NCBI GenBank assembly: GCA_016210005.1
Contig: JACQVA010000082.1
Span: forward strand, 1 to 52,859
DNA length: 52,859 nt
Direction: 5' to 3'
Source of the DNA: Deltaproteobacteria bacterium
GTDB lineage: Bacteria; Desulfobacterota; Binatia; HRBIN30; JACQVA1
Shown here: piece by piece, positions 21,728 through 29,754 of the stretch
Position numbering within the stretch: position 1 is the stretch's first letter
Layout of the letters: the number at the start of each line of letters is the position of its first letter
Notes under the pieces: generated by a model
What the model was told of the DNA's origin: nothing
Databases searched by the model: none
The model's input: only the letters and a program-made list of their open reading frames with translations
Made by a program: the position numbers and the translations under genes

Positions 21728-21781
21728 GCAAAACGCAAGATGTCGCGTGTACTAACGGGAGCCAGAGCGCCGCCGACGTGC

Positions 21782-22669
21782 TCACTGCGCCGCGGCGATC
21801 GCCGGCACCGGCAGCTGCATCGTGAATATGGCGCCTTGGCCCGGTCCCGGACTTTCCGCCCAGATCTTGCCGCCGTACGCCTGCACGATGGCGCTGGCTA
21901 GGGCCAAGCTGAGGCCACTGCCGGCGCTGTGGTGCATCGTGTCGGCAATGGTGAAGGGTCGGAAAAGCTCTTGTGCTAATTCCGGCGGAAATCCCTTACC
22001 TCGATCCACGACGCTCAGCAGTGCCCGCTCTCGCGCCGGTCGGATAATGACGCGCACGCTCTTTTCCTCGGCCGAAAATTTCACCGCGTTGTCGAGCAAG
22101 ATCGACACGCAGTGCGCCACGTGCCCCTGCTCGGCTCCGACCACCACCGGGTCCGCGGGTGCAATGATCCGCAGTTGCACGGCCGCCGAAGCCAGCGCCG
22201 GCATGTCGGCCGACACTCGCCGGACCACCTCCACCAGATCGGTGTGGCCGTTCGGCTCCAACCGTTCCGCGCTGAGCCAGCGAAAGTATTCCAGACCGTG
22301 ATGGATGAAATTCTCGAAGCGCTCGTAGCCGCTGCGAACGACCTGTAGCAGTTTGACCTGGCCGGGATCGTCAGCGGCGGCATCGATCAAGTCGATCGCC
22401 GAGAGGTGCGTCAGCGGAGTCCGCAGCTCATGGCAGATGAACGCCAGGAAATCCGTCTTCAAGCGATCAAGAATGCGCAAGCGCGCGTTGGCGTCGGCCA
22501 ATTCTCGCGCCCGCCGGCGTGCCGCTTCGACCGCCCGCCGCAGCTCCTGCGTGTGATGTGCGAGCTGCGTCGTGGCGTTGTCGAGCCGGCGCTGAACATC
22601 GAGGCTGGACTGGGCCAGCGGCGCCTTCTCCGCACAGATTGTTTCGCTCGAAATTCCTTGCGCTCCCAT
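21782..22669 (-). CDS. Sensor-less histidine kinase
   Basis: 295 residues, no transmembrane helix and no recognised sensory domain. A coiled-coil N-terminus (about 20-70) leads into a HisKA dimer domain with His80 (FICHELRTPL). The HATPase domain carries an N box (LLDNAVKFS), a G1 box (DRGKGFP) and a G2 box (GSGLSLALA). It is presumably a soluble kinase that takes its signal from a partner. No response regulator is adjacent. AAGGTG seven bases before the ATG supports 22669 over a TTG at 22675. Confidence 0.85.
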   Translation of the reverse strand: MGAQGISSETICAEKAPLAQSSLDVQRRLDNATTQLAHHTQELRRAVEAARRRARELADANARLRILDRLKTDFLAFICHELRTPLTHLSAIDLIDAAADDPGQVKLLQVVRSGYERFENFIHHGLEYFRWLSAERLEPNGHTDLVEVVRRVSADMPALASAAVQLRIIAPADPVVVGAEQGHVAHCVSILLDNAVKFSAEEKSVRVIIRPARERALLSVVDRGKGFPPELAQELFRPFTIADTMHHSAGSGLSLALASAIVQAYGGKIWAESPGPGQGAIFTMQLPVPAIAAAQ

Positions 22670-22899
22670 TGCCAATCACCTTCTCCCGCTTTAGCGCACG
22701 CAGCCGGTGTGCCAACCGCGCCGGCCGCACTGCCGGACACCGCTGCGGCACGCGGACTCGCAACCGATGTTGGCGAGGCAACGGATCGAGAAGGAACGTC
22801 AGGAAAATAGCAACGAAGAACCCCCTCAACCGGGAGCGCCCGCCCTTCCCTACCAGCGCATCGTATGCGATGTAGTCCGCGCGACTCGGTGCTTCTTCA

Positions 22900-23349
22900 A
22901 TGTATGCCTTCACCGTCTCGGTCGACATCGGCGCACCCCCCGCGCGCGTCTGGCGCGCGCTGTGCGACCCCGCCGAGGTGGTGCAGTGGGATACCGGCGT
23001 GGCGGCTGCACTCGATGCACCGCCGGACTATCCCCGGCCTGGCCAGCACGTACGCTGGCGTTATACCAACGGACCGTTTCGCACCCTACACGACCGCCCA
23101 CAGGCGGTGGTGCCGGAGCGCACGCTGCGCTCCTTGCTGGGAGTTGGACCGTTTCGCTTCGACGAGACTTACACCTTGGCACCGCACCCCGGCAGCTGCC
23201 GGCTGACGGCCGCCATGCTGGTGCGCGTACCGATCCCGTTGGTCGGCGTAGTGGTCGAGCACTGCTACCTCGGCCCGCGCACGCAGGCCACGGTGGCGGC
23301 GTCCCTGGAAGCCATCAAACATCACTGCGAACGAAGCGCGTGTTGTTGA
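22900..23349 (+). CDS. SRPBCC (START-like) superfamily protein
   Basis: 149 residues. The N-terminus (VSVDIGAPPARVWRALCDPAEVVQWD) is typical of polyketide-cyclase/AHSA1-type SRPBCC proteins, which form a deep hydrophobic cavity. The C-terminal long helix (TVAASLEAIKHHCE) fits the fold. The ligand is unknown. It is divergent from the histidine kinase, with 230 bases between them and no recognisable promoter. Confidence 0.7.
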   Translation: MYAFTVSVDIGAPPARVWRALCDPAEVVQWDTGVAAALDAPPDYPRPGQHVRWRYTNGPFRTLHDRPQAVVPERTLRSLLGVGPFRFDETYTLAPHPGSCRLTAAMLVRVPIPLVGVVVEHCYLGPRTQATVAASLEAIKHHCERSACC

Positions 23350-23403
23350 ACCCGGGCGGGCAGTCCCTGATCGACGCGGTCTACGCGAGCCTCGGGGGAT
23401 CGG

Positions 23404-25071
23404 CTAGCGCCACGAGTCGGCGAGCACCGCGAAGGCGTGACGCAAGCTGCTAGCCCATCCCAGTCCAAGCTGCCCATCGAACGAATTGGCCGCCCCAGCC
23501 AAGCCAACGGCGGTTGGGGTGCGGGTCGGCCGCCGGGTGGAGGTCGGGGTTGGAGTCGGGGGACGGGTCGAGGTGCGAGTCGCACGCCGCGTGGCGGTGC
23601 GCGTCGGGGTCTGGGTCGACACCCACGCGCCCGCCGGGGTCGCGGTAGCGGTAGGCCTGCGGGTAGCCGTGCGGGTCGGAGTGCGGGTCGGAACGCGAGT
23701 CCACGTCCGGGTCGGAGTGGCGGTGCGGGCTGCCGCCGTCTGGGTCCGGGTAGCGGTGCGGGTCGGGGCGATGGTGTAGGTGCCGGTAGGGGTCGGTGTC
23801 GCAGTCGGGACCGGCCGGGTGGCGGTCGCAGTGAGCGCGGCGCCTTGCGGATAGATGAAGTTGACGGCGTCAACCTCGTCCGTGCCGAGCGCGGCGCAAC
23901 GGCCGTCGAAGTGCGCGCTCGGCGCCATAGTCGAAGCGCTATCAGTGGCGTGTCCGAGACCGATCGCGTGCCCGATTTCGTGGGTGGCGACCTCGGCGAG
24001 ATTGCAGCTGTTCCAGAACGAGCAGTTTTCCCAGCCGTTGTTGAATGTAACCTTGCCCATAACGATGCGGCGGAAGGTGGTGCCGTTGACGATGCGAGTT
24101 TCTGCCGAGGTGGCGCAGTAGCTGCCGATGGCCAGAACCCCGCCACAATTCGTCGGGTCAGTAACGTCGCCAAAGGGATCGTTGAAAATCAGGCGGCTGC
24201 CGCCGGTGCAACCACTGAACGGCACCGGGTCGGTCACGCCGCCGTCGCTGATCCGCAGTGTGGTATTCGGTACATTCGACCACGCCGCCATCGCCTGATT
24301 CATGGCGTAGCGCGAATCCACCGCGCCGATCTTGCTGTCTCCCGTCCAGTCGATCAAGAACGGAACGGCCTGACCGGCATCGGCTTCGAACCAGCGCGAA
24401 GGCGAGCCCAAGTAGGTGAAAGCGGCGAACTGCGCCTGGCCTTTGGCCTGACTCAGTTCACCGGGCCGGATCACGACCGGCGGCCCGTAAGTATCCGCTC
24501 CGAGCGCCGGCGCCGATTCGCGCACTCGCTGAACGAACTCATCGAGATTGAAGTTCTCCGGCGCCGGATCGGTGACCACGCGGCCGCCCGTGCGCGGCAT
24601 CACCGCTACGCCCTCACCGAGGGACCGGGTCAGCATGCGAGCATGCTTGCCGAGGCGCATGGTGTACTTGCCCATGGCCATCGCCGTCGTCCGCAGGGTG
24701 CCGTCGCGGTTCTGGCTTAAGAACACCAGGACGCGCTCGCCCAGTGAGTATTGCGCACTGCCGAAGACTCGCTCGACGGCGCCCGGCAGCTCTCCGCCGA
24801 TTTCACGCAGGACAATCTCACCCTCAGGCAGGTTGCCGGCGATGACTTCTGTAGGAGCAATCCGAATGTAGGTATGAATCGCGCCGCTGGTCTCCTCCAT
24901 GCGCGCTTCGATAGCGGTAACCGAGCCCGTCACCACTGCCACCGACTGAGCCGCCAGCTCCTGTTCGTTCATCATCACGAAGGTGGTGGCCCGAGCGCGC
25001 TGGCCAAAGGCCAGAACGAGCGCGAGCACCAGCGAACCGTTGAGCGCAGCCTTGAAAGTCCGTAAGCACAT
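23404..25071 (-). CDS. Secreted matrixin-type metalloprotease with Pro-Thr-Arg repeat tail
   Basis: 555 residues. A signal peptide (cleavage after about residue 28) is followed by a propeptide-like domain and a matrixin catalytic domain. The domain has the zinc motif HEIGHAIGLGH (His364, Glu365, His368, His374) and a Met-turn-like STMAPS. Residues about 420-525 are a degenerate Thr-Pro-Thr-Arg repeat encoded by a GC-rich tandem repeat. The last 30 residues contain no hydrophobic sorting helix. The tail is probably a flexible, possibly glycosylated linker. The mature enzyme would act outside the cell. The target is unknown. Confidence 0.85.
   Translation of the reverse strand: MCLRTFKAALNGSLVLALVLAFGQRARATTFVMMNEQELAAQSVAVVTGSVTAIEARMEETSGAIHTYIRIAPTEVIAGNLPEGEIVLREIGGELPGAVERVFGSAQYSLGERVLVFLSQNRDGTLRTTAMAMGKYTMRLGKHARMLTRSLGEGVAVMPRTGGRVVTDPAPENFNLDEFVQRVRESAPALGADTYGPPVVIRPGELSQAKGQAQFAAFTYLGSPSRWFEADAGQAVPFLIDWTGDSKIGAVDSRYAMNQAMAAWSNVPNTTLRISDGGVTDPVPFSGCTGGSRLIFNDPFGDVTDPTNCGGVLAIGSYCATSAETRIVNGTTFRRIVMGKVTFNNGWENCSFWNSCNLAEVATHEIGHAIGLGHATDSASTMAPSAHFDGRCAALGTDEVDAVNFIYPQGAALTATATRPVPTATPTPTGTYTIAPTRTATRTQTAAARTATPTRTWTRVPTRTPTRTATRRPTATATPAGAWVSTQTPTRTATRRATRTSTRPPTPTPTSTRRPTRTPTAVGLAGAANSFDGQLGLGWASSLRHAFAVLADSWR
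23490..23830 (-). repeat. Degenerate tandem repeat coding the Pro-Thr-Arg tail
   Basis: Inside the matrixin gene, imperfect units of 6-12 bases alternating CCGAC, CCGCAC and CGGC words encode Thr-Pro, Thr-Arg and Thr-Ala dipeptides. Such tracts expand and contract by slippage, so tail length may vary between strains. They also open long frames on the opposite strand that should not be read as genes. Confidence 0.75.
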
Positions 25072-25284
25072 GGTGACAGGTGCTAGTGCCAGCCCTGTGC
25101 CACGGGTTTGCCGGCCAACAACTCTTTTCGGATCAAGCAGTTACGCGATCGCAGCGAAAACAACTACGGCGGGAAAATGGCGTTCGCCGCCAAGGCGACG
25201 AAAGCGCACCAATCTCCATGTCGCCAGCAGTGCGTGGCGCTGGCGAGAGCGCTCAAGCGGCTCGCATAGCAGAAGGAAAAGGGC

Positions 25285-26556
25285 TCAGTCGGCGCCGCCG
25301 GCACCCAGCACTTCGACTTGAAACCCGGCCGCGCGCCAGGCTGCGCGATCGAGGTGGCCGTGGGTATCGAGCACCAGCGGTCGCGCCACTAGGCTCGCCA
25401 CCTGCGCCGGCCGCAACCGGCGATAGGCCGTGTGCGGGGCCAGCAGCAGCACCAGATGCGCGTCCTGCAAACAAGACGTGAGTGCGGCCTCGTCACGCCG
25501 GTCGCCGGCGTGCGGATCATGCTCCGCAACGACAACCCCGCCGAGCTCTCGTAGCAGATCGCGCACCCGGATCGCGGGCGATTCGCGCACATCACCGACG
25601 TCGCCCTTGTAGGCCAATCCCAGCAACGCGATCTTCGGCCGTACCACGCCCGCAACCAACCGCCGCACCCGTTCTACGACCAGCGACGGCACCTGGTCGT
25701 TGATCTCGCGGGCGGCGCGAATCAGTTTGGTGCGGGCGGGAAAGCGTTCAACCAGAAACCACGGGTCAACCCCGATACAATGGCCGCCGACTCCGGGGCC
25801 GGGGCGGTGCAAGTGGACGCGCGGGTGGTGGTTGGCCAGCTCGACGACGCGGCCGGCGTCAACGCCGAGCTCCTCGGCCATACGCGCCAGCTCGTTGGCC
25901 AGGGCGATGTTGACGTCACGATAAGTGTTCTCCATCAACTTCACGAGTTCGGCGGTGGTGGCATCGGTACAAATGATCTCGCCCTCGACGAAGCTGCGAT
26001 ACAACTCAGCCGCCCGCTCGGCCGAGCGCGGCGTCAAGCCGCCGACGATCCGCGCGTTGGCGATCAGTTCCTTCAAGATGTTTCCCGGGATAACCCGTTC
26101 CGGGCAGTAGGCGACGTCAACGTCGCGGCCGGCAACCAGCCCGCCACGTTCGATGGCGGCTGCCAGTACGCCGCGCGTCGTCCCCGGCGGGGAAGTCGAT
26201 TCCAGCAACACCAGGTTGCCGGCTTGTAGGCACGGCACGATCGCCGCCGCCGCCGTCCGCACCGCTTCCAGATCAGCTCGCGGCAGAGCGCCCTCGCGAA
26301 TCAACGGAGTCGGCACCGCGATCACGAAGACGTCCGCCGCTGCCGGCTGCACGGCCGGGCGCAGATTGCCCGACCGCAGCGCAGCACGCACCACGGTGGC
26401 CAGGCCCGGCTCATCGAGGTGGGGTTCACCGGCGGCCAAGCGCGCCACCACGCGCGCATCGGTATCGACACCGACCACGCGATACCCGGCGGCCGCCAGC
26501 ATCGCGGCCGTGGGCAGCCCAACGTAACCCAGCCCGAGTACACAAACGGTCTTCAT
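25285..26556 (-). CDS. wecC: UDP-N-acetyl-D-mannosamine dehydrogenase
   Basis: 423 residues of the UDP-glucose/GDP-mannose dehydrogenase family. The NAD-binding motif is GLGYVGLP, and the catalytic cysteine lies in GVGGHCIGVDPWFL. It oxidises UDP-ManNAc to UDP-ManNAcA for surface polysaccharides. The start codon overlaps the wecB stop (ATGA), so the two are coupled and should act in sequence. The following 210 bases before the matrixin gene hold nothing recognisable. Confidence 0.92.
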   Translation of the reverse strand: MKTVCVLGLGYVGLPTAAMLAAAGYRVVGVDTDARVVARLAAGEPHLDEPGLATVVRAALRSGNLRPAVQPAAADVFVIAVPTPLIREGALPRADLEAVRTAAAAIVPCLQAGNLVLLESTSPPGTTRGVLAAAIERGGLVAGRDVDVAYCPERVIPGNILKELIANARIVGGLTPRSAERAAELYRSFVEGEIICTDATTAELVKLMENTYRDVNIALANELARMAEELGVDAGRVVELANHHPRVHLHRPGPGVGGHCIGVDPWFLVERFPARTKLIRAAREINDQVPSLVVERVRRLVAGVVRPKIALLGLAYKGDVGDVRESPAIRVRDLLRELGGVVVAEHDPHAGDRRDEAALTSCLQDAHLVLLLAPHTAYRRLRPAQVASLVARPLVLDTHGHLDRAAWRAAGFQVEVLGAGGAD

Positions 26557-27698
26557 GGCTCCGCCGTGCCCGCTTCGCCGAAGAACGCCTGCACCACCGC
26601 CGCGATGCGCTCGGCGGCGCGCCCATCGCCGTAGGGGTTGCCGCCCGGCGCCTGCCAGCGGCCCGCGGCCTGCTCCGCCAGCGCGCGGGTGACTTCGTCG
26701 ACAATCCGCACCGGATCGGTCCCCACCAACCGCGCCACGCCGGCGGCAATGCCTTCGGGCCGCTCGGTCTTCTCGCGCATCACCAACACCGGCTTGCCCA
26801 GCGCCGCGGCCTCTTCCTGGATTCCCCCCGAGTCGGTAAGCAGCACTTCGGCCCGCTGCATCAGCGCCACGAACGGCAGGTATTCCAGCGGTTCGCTCAA
26901 GACGATGCCCGGCACCGCCGCCAGCAAGCGCTGCACCGGCTCACGCACATGCGGGTTCAAGTGCACCGGATAGACGAGCGCGACGTCGCGGTGTTGCGCC
27001 ACAACCGCACGCAGGGCCTCGCAGATGTTGTGCATGCCGGCGCCGAAGCTCTCGCGCCGGTGCCCGGTGACGAGAATCAGGCGGCGTCCGGCACTGGCGC
27101 ACTCGATCGCGTCAGGGATACACCCGTCCAGCTCACCACTGCGCAAGCGGCGTGTAACCGCCAGCAAGGCGTCGATGCCGGTATTACCGGTTACGCTGAT
27201 GCGCTGCGGCGCAATGCCTTCGGCCAGCAGGTTGTCGCGCGCGCCGGGCGTGGGAGCGAAGTGCAGGTCCGCCAGCGCGGCGGTCAGGCGCCGATTCACC
27301 TCCTCCGGAAAAGGGCTCCAGCGATCGCCGGTACGCAAGCCGGCCTCGACGTGGGCGACCGGCACTCGCTGATAGAAGGCCGCCAGGGCCGCGGCCATCG
27401 TCGTCGTCGTATCGCCCTGGACGACGAGCAGCTGCGGGCGCTCCGCCGCCAGCACCGGGCGCAGTCCAGTCAGTACCGCACCGGTGAGATCCCCGAGTGA
27501 TTGCCCCGCCTGCATCAGGTTGAGGTCGTGGTCAGGCCGGATGCCGAACACGCGCAGCACCTGATCGAGCATTTCGCGATGCTGCGCGGTGACACACACC
27601 CGCACCTCGCCGGCTGCCCGCAGCGCGTCGATCACGGGCGCCAGTTTGATCGCCTCCGGCCGGGTGCCGAACACCACGAGAATCCGCGCTTGCGCCAT
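26553..27698 (-). CDS. wecB: UDP-N-acetylglucosamine 2-epimerase
   Basis: 381 residues of the non-hydrolysing epimerase family, converting UDP-GlcNAc to UDP-ManNAc. It starts with the conserved GTRPEAIKLAPV strand. It also has QGDTTT, HVEAGLRTGD, GHRRESFG and TDSGGIQEEA. Its start overlaps the stop of the sulfatase-like gene (TGATG), so three genes form one coupled operon. Confidence 0.94.
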   Translation of the reverse strand: MAQARILVVFGTRPEAIKLAPVIDALRAAGEVRVCVTAQHREMLDQVLRVFGIRPDHDLNLMQAGQSLGDLTGAVLTGLRPVLAAERPQLLVVQGDTTTTMAAALAAFYQRVPVAHVEAGLRTGDRWSPFPEEVNRRLTAALADLHFAPTPGARDNLLAEGIAPQRISVTGNTGIDALLAVTRRLRSGELDGCIPDAIECASAGRRLILVTGHRRESFGAGMHNICEALRAVVAQHRDVALVYPVHLNPHVREPVQRLLAAVPGIVLSEPLEYLPFVALMQRAEVLLTDSGGIQEEAAALGKPVLVMREKTERPEGIAAGVARLVGTDPVRIVDEVTRALAEQAAGRWQAPGGNPYGDGRAAERIAAVVQAFFGEAGTAEP

Positions 27699-29062
27699 CA
27701 GCCTTCTCCCCTTGCAGTGAACTCACGCAGGCGCTGGCGCAACCGCGCGGCGATCTGCGGCTGCGCCGCCAACAGGTTTTGCGTCTCCCCCGGGTCGTTG
27801 GCCAGATCGTATAACTCCTCGCGCAGGAAGAGCGCGGGCAGCGCCGCCGGCACCGGCGGCGGTGCCTTGGTATCGAGCAGCGCTGAGGGTTCACTGCGAA
27901 TGAGCTTCCACGAGCCGCTACGAACCGCCCGAGCCACGAAGCCGAGGCGCACCTGCTGCCCCTCAAACGGTACCGCAGTGCTCAGCACCGCGGTCGCGGG
28001 CAGGTAGGTTTCCGCATAGCTGTCGCCGGCAACATAATCAGGCGCCAGCGCGTCGCGCCCGCTCAACCCGGCCGGCGCCCCGACCCCGAGCCGAGCCAGG
28101 ATCGTCGGCAGCACGTCTGCCGTCTGCACCGCGGCGGCAACCCGTTGCCCGGAATGGAAGCGCCCGGGAAATCGCATCACCCACGGCAGCCGCAGCCCGG
28201 GTTCGTAGACGTTCGCGCCGTGGCCGACGAAGAAGTGCTCGCGCAGGTCTTGCCCGTGCGAGCCAAGGACAACGACGAGCGTGTCATCGCTCCAACCGCG
28301 TTCATCCAGGCTGTCGATCAAGTGGCCGATTTCGCGGTCCACGCGCACCACGTGTTCGGGGTACTGGCGCACCAGCGTCTCGCGTTCGATCTCGGCGGCA
28401 CGCAGCTGGTCGCGCTGCTCCTGGGCGCCGAAGTAATGCACCCACAGCAGGAAGCGCCGCCGGCCGTGGCGCTTGAGCCAGCCGATCGCCGCATCGGTGA
28501 CCGCCTCGTCGGTGCGCCGGCTGTCGGCCGTGGCCTTGCGCGCGTGGTAGTTGCGCGCCGCGTCGGCATCATCAAAGCTCTCAGAGGGCAGGCGCGGGAT
28601 TCTGGCCTTGGGGTACTCCATCGGTGCATTGTAGCGGTCCTCGTAATAGCCGAAGCCGCGCGCCAGACCGGTGGTGTGATCGGCGGGATAGGCGCCGACA
28701 ACCGCCGCGGTTGTCCAGCCGGCGTCTTGCAGCCGCTGCGCTAAGGTTTCAAACCGCTCGGAGAGGCGCTGCTCGGGTAGACGCAATTGATGCCGGTTGG
28801 CGCCGACTCCGGTCATGATCGTGGCCAGGGCCGGCGTCGTCCATGGCACATCGGTGGTGGCGTGTTGGAAAAGCACGCCGTTAGCCGCGAGCCAGTCGAG
28901 GTTGGGAACCGGGACCGCGCCGCCGTAACACGACAGCCGGTCCGGCCGCAGCCCATCGACCGTAATCAGCAACACGTTCGGACCCGGCGCCGGCCAGGCC
29001 AACCACGCCAACACTGCTGACAGCGCCAGCGCCGTGATCACCCCACTCTTCGCGGTTCTCAT
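27698..29062 (-). CDS. Sulfatase/alkaline-phosphatase superfamily protein with Thr at the nucleophile position
   Basis: 454 residues. An N-terminal hydrophobic anchor or signal (about 8-24) is followed by the superfamily core: Asp36 in the metal-site strand (ITVDGLRPD), and SHGQDLREH for the second metal site. At the position of the sulfatase Cys/Ser (C/S-x-P-x-R) it has Thr75-Thr76-Pro77-Ala78. Formylglycine cannot form there. Thr is the nucleophile in phosphoethanolamine/phosphoglycerol transferases and some phosphodiesterases. It heads the wecBC operon, so polysaccharide modification is my inference. Confidence 0.78.
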   Translation of the reverse strand: MRTAKSGVITALALSAVLAWLAWPAPGPNVLLITVDGLRPDRLSCYGGAVPVPNLDWLAANGVLFQHATTDVPWTTPALATIMTGVGANRHQLRLPEQRLSERFETLAQRLQDAGWTTAAVVGAYPADHTTGLARGFGYYEDRYNAPMEYPKARIPRLPSESFDDADAARNYHARKATADSRRTDEAVTDAAIGWLKRHGRRRFLLWVHYFGAQEQRDQLRAAEIERETLVRQYPEHVVRVDREIGHLIDSLDERGWSDDTLVVVLGSHGQDLREHFFVGHGANVYEPGLRLPWVMRFPGRFHSGQRVAAAVQTADVLPTILARLGVGAPAGLSGRDALAPDYVAGDSYAETYLPATAVLSTAVPFEGQQVRLGFVARAVRSGSWKLIRSEPSALLDTKAPPPVPAALPALFLREELYDLANDPGETQNLLAAQPQIAARLRQRLREFTARGEG

Positions 29063-29239
29063 CCCTACCAGCCGCCCACGGCTCTACACAGGCCCGCCGG
29101 GCCGGTCAACGGTCATGCGTCTTGCTGGTGCACGCTTGCCAGTCAGTGATTTGTCACCGAAGTGCCACTTGGTGGTGCCAGAAACCCACGCGCCCCTCAC
29201 CCCAACCATGGCCTACCCTGGCTGAAAGACATGCGGGGA

Positions 29240-29417
29240 GAGCGACGACGCTGCATACGTGGAATCGCTTGATGCTCACGCATCCGCACTTGCACCTGCT
29301 GGTGAGCGCGGGCGGGATCGCTGCGGATGGGCGGTGGGTGGCGTTGTGGGCGGCGGCAAAGAAGCACTGGAACGTGCGCGTCGAGCCGCCCTATCAACAG
29401 GGCATGGCGCTGGTGCT
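29240..29417 (+). pseudogene. IS91-family transposase fragment
   Basis: About 60 codons match the central part of IS91-type HUH transposases. They cover the conserved HPHLHLLVSAGG metal-binding His motif, the GRWV segment, and WNVRVEPPYQQG, which in intact elements leads into the YLARY active-site region. Both ends are missing. The similarity stops near 29417, exactly where a remnant on the other strand begins. The 180 bases from 29063 to 29240 contain nothing recognised. Confidence 0.7.
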
Positions 29418-29700
29418 CTACCAAGACACCACGGGAAGCAGTTGGACTTCACGCTTTCGACCCGTGAGCGAGTCCTGGAACTTCTTCGTCGCCGATAGGG
29501 TTGATGAACCCGTGGCGAGGATCTTCAGATGTGGAAAGGCATCGGCCCCGATCTTCAGCAGCCGGCTCGGATCAGGCAGCTGATGCACCTCGTCGAAGAC
29601 GACGGTGCCCTCGCTGGCCGACGCTTAGACTCCGGGTCACGCAGCAGTTCCGCAACGCTCGGGAGATCGCACTTGAGGTACCGCGCCGCAGGGCTGCACC
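29418..29700 (-). pseudogene. Frameshifted AAA ATPase (AAA_14/DUF4143-type) remnant
   Basis: On the minus strand two frames together give a recognisable piece of an AAA_14 ATP-binding protein. There is an RYLKCDLPSVAELLRDPES segment, then after a frameshift near 29625 the Walker B region TVVFDEVHQLPDPSRLLK and sensor-like LKILATGSS, followed by GRKREVQLLPV. Walker A and the DUF4143 C-terminal domain are missing. Such ATPases are commonly mobile accessory genes. Confidence 0.6.
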
Positions 29701-29754
29701 GTTACGCACAAATAGCGACGCGGCCCGACGTTCTGGAACCGGCTGCCAAATCAA

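Noticed and set aside
23437-24720. Long plus-strand Gly/Arg-rich frame
   Set aside because: It is the antisense of the matrixin gene and its tandem-repeat tail.
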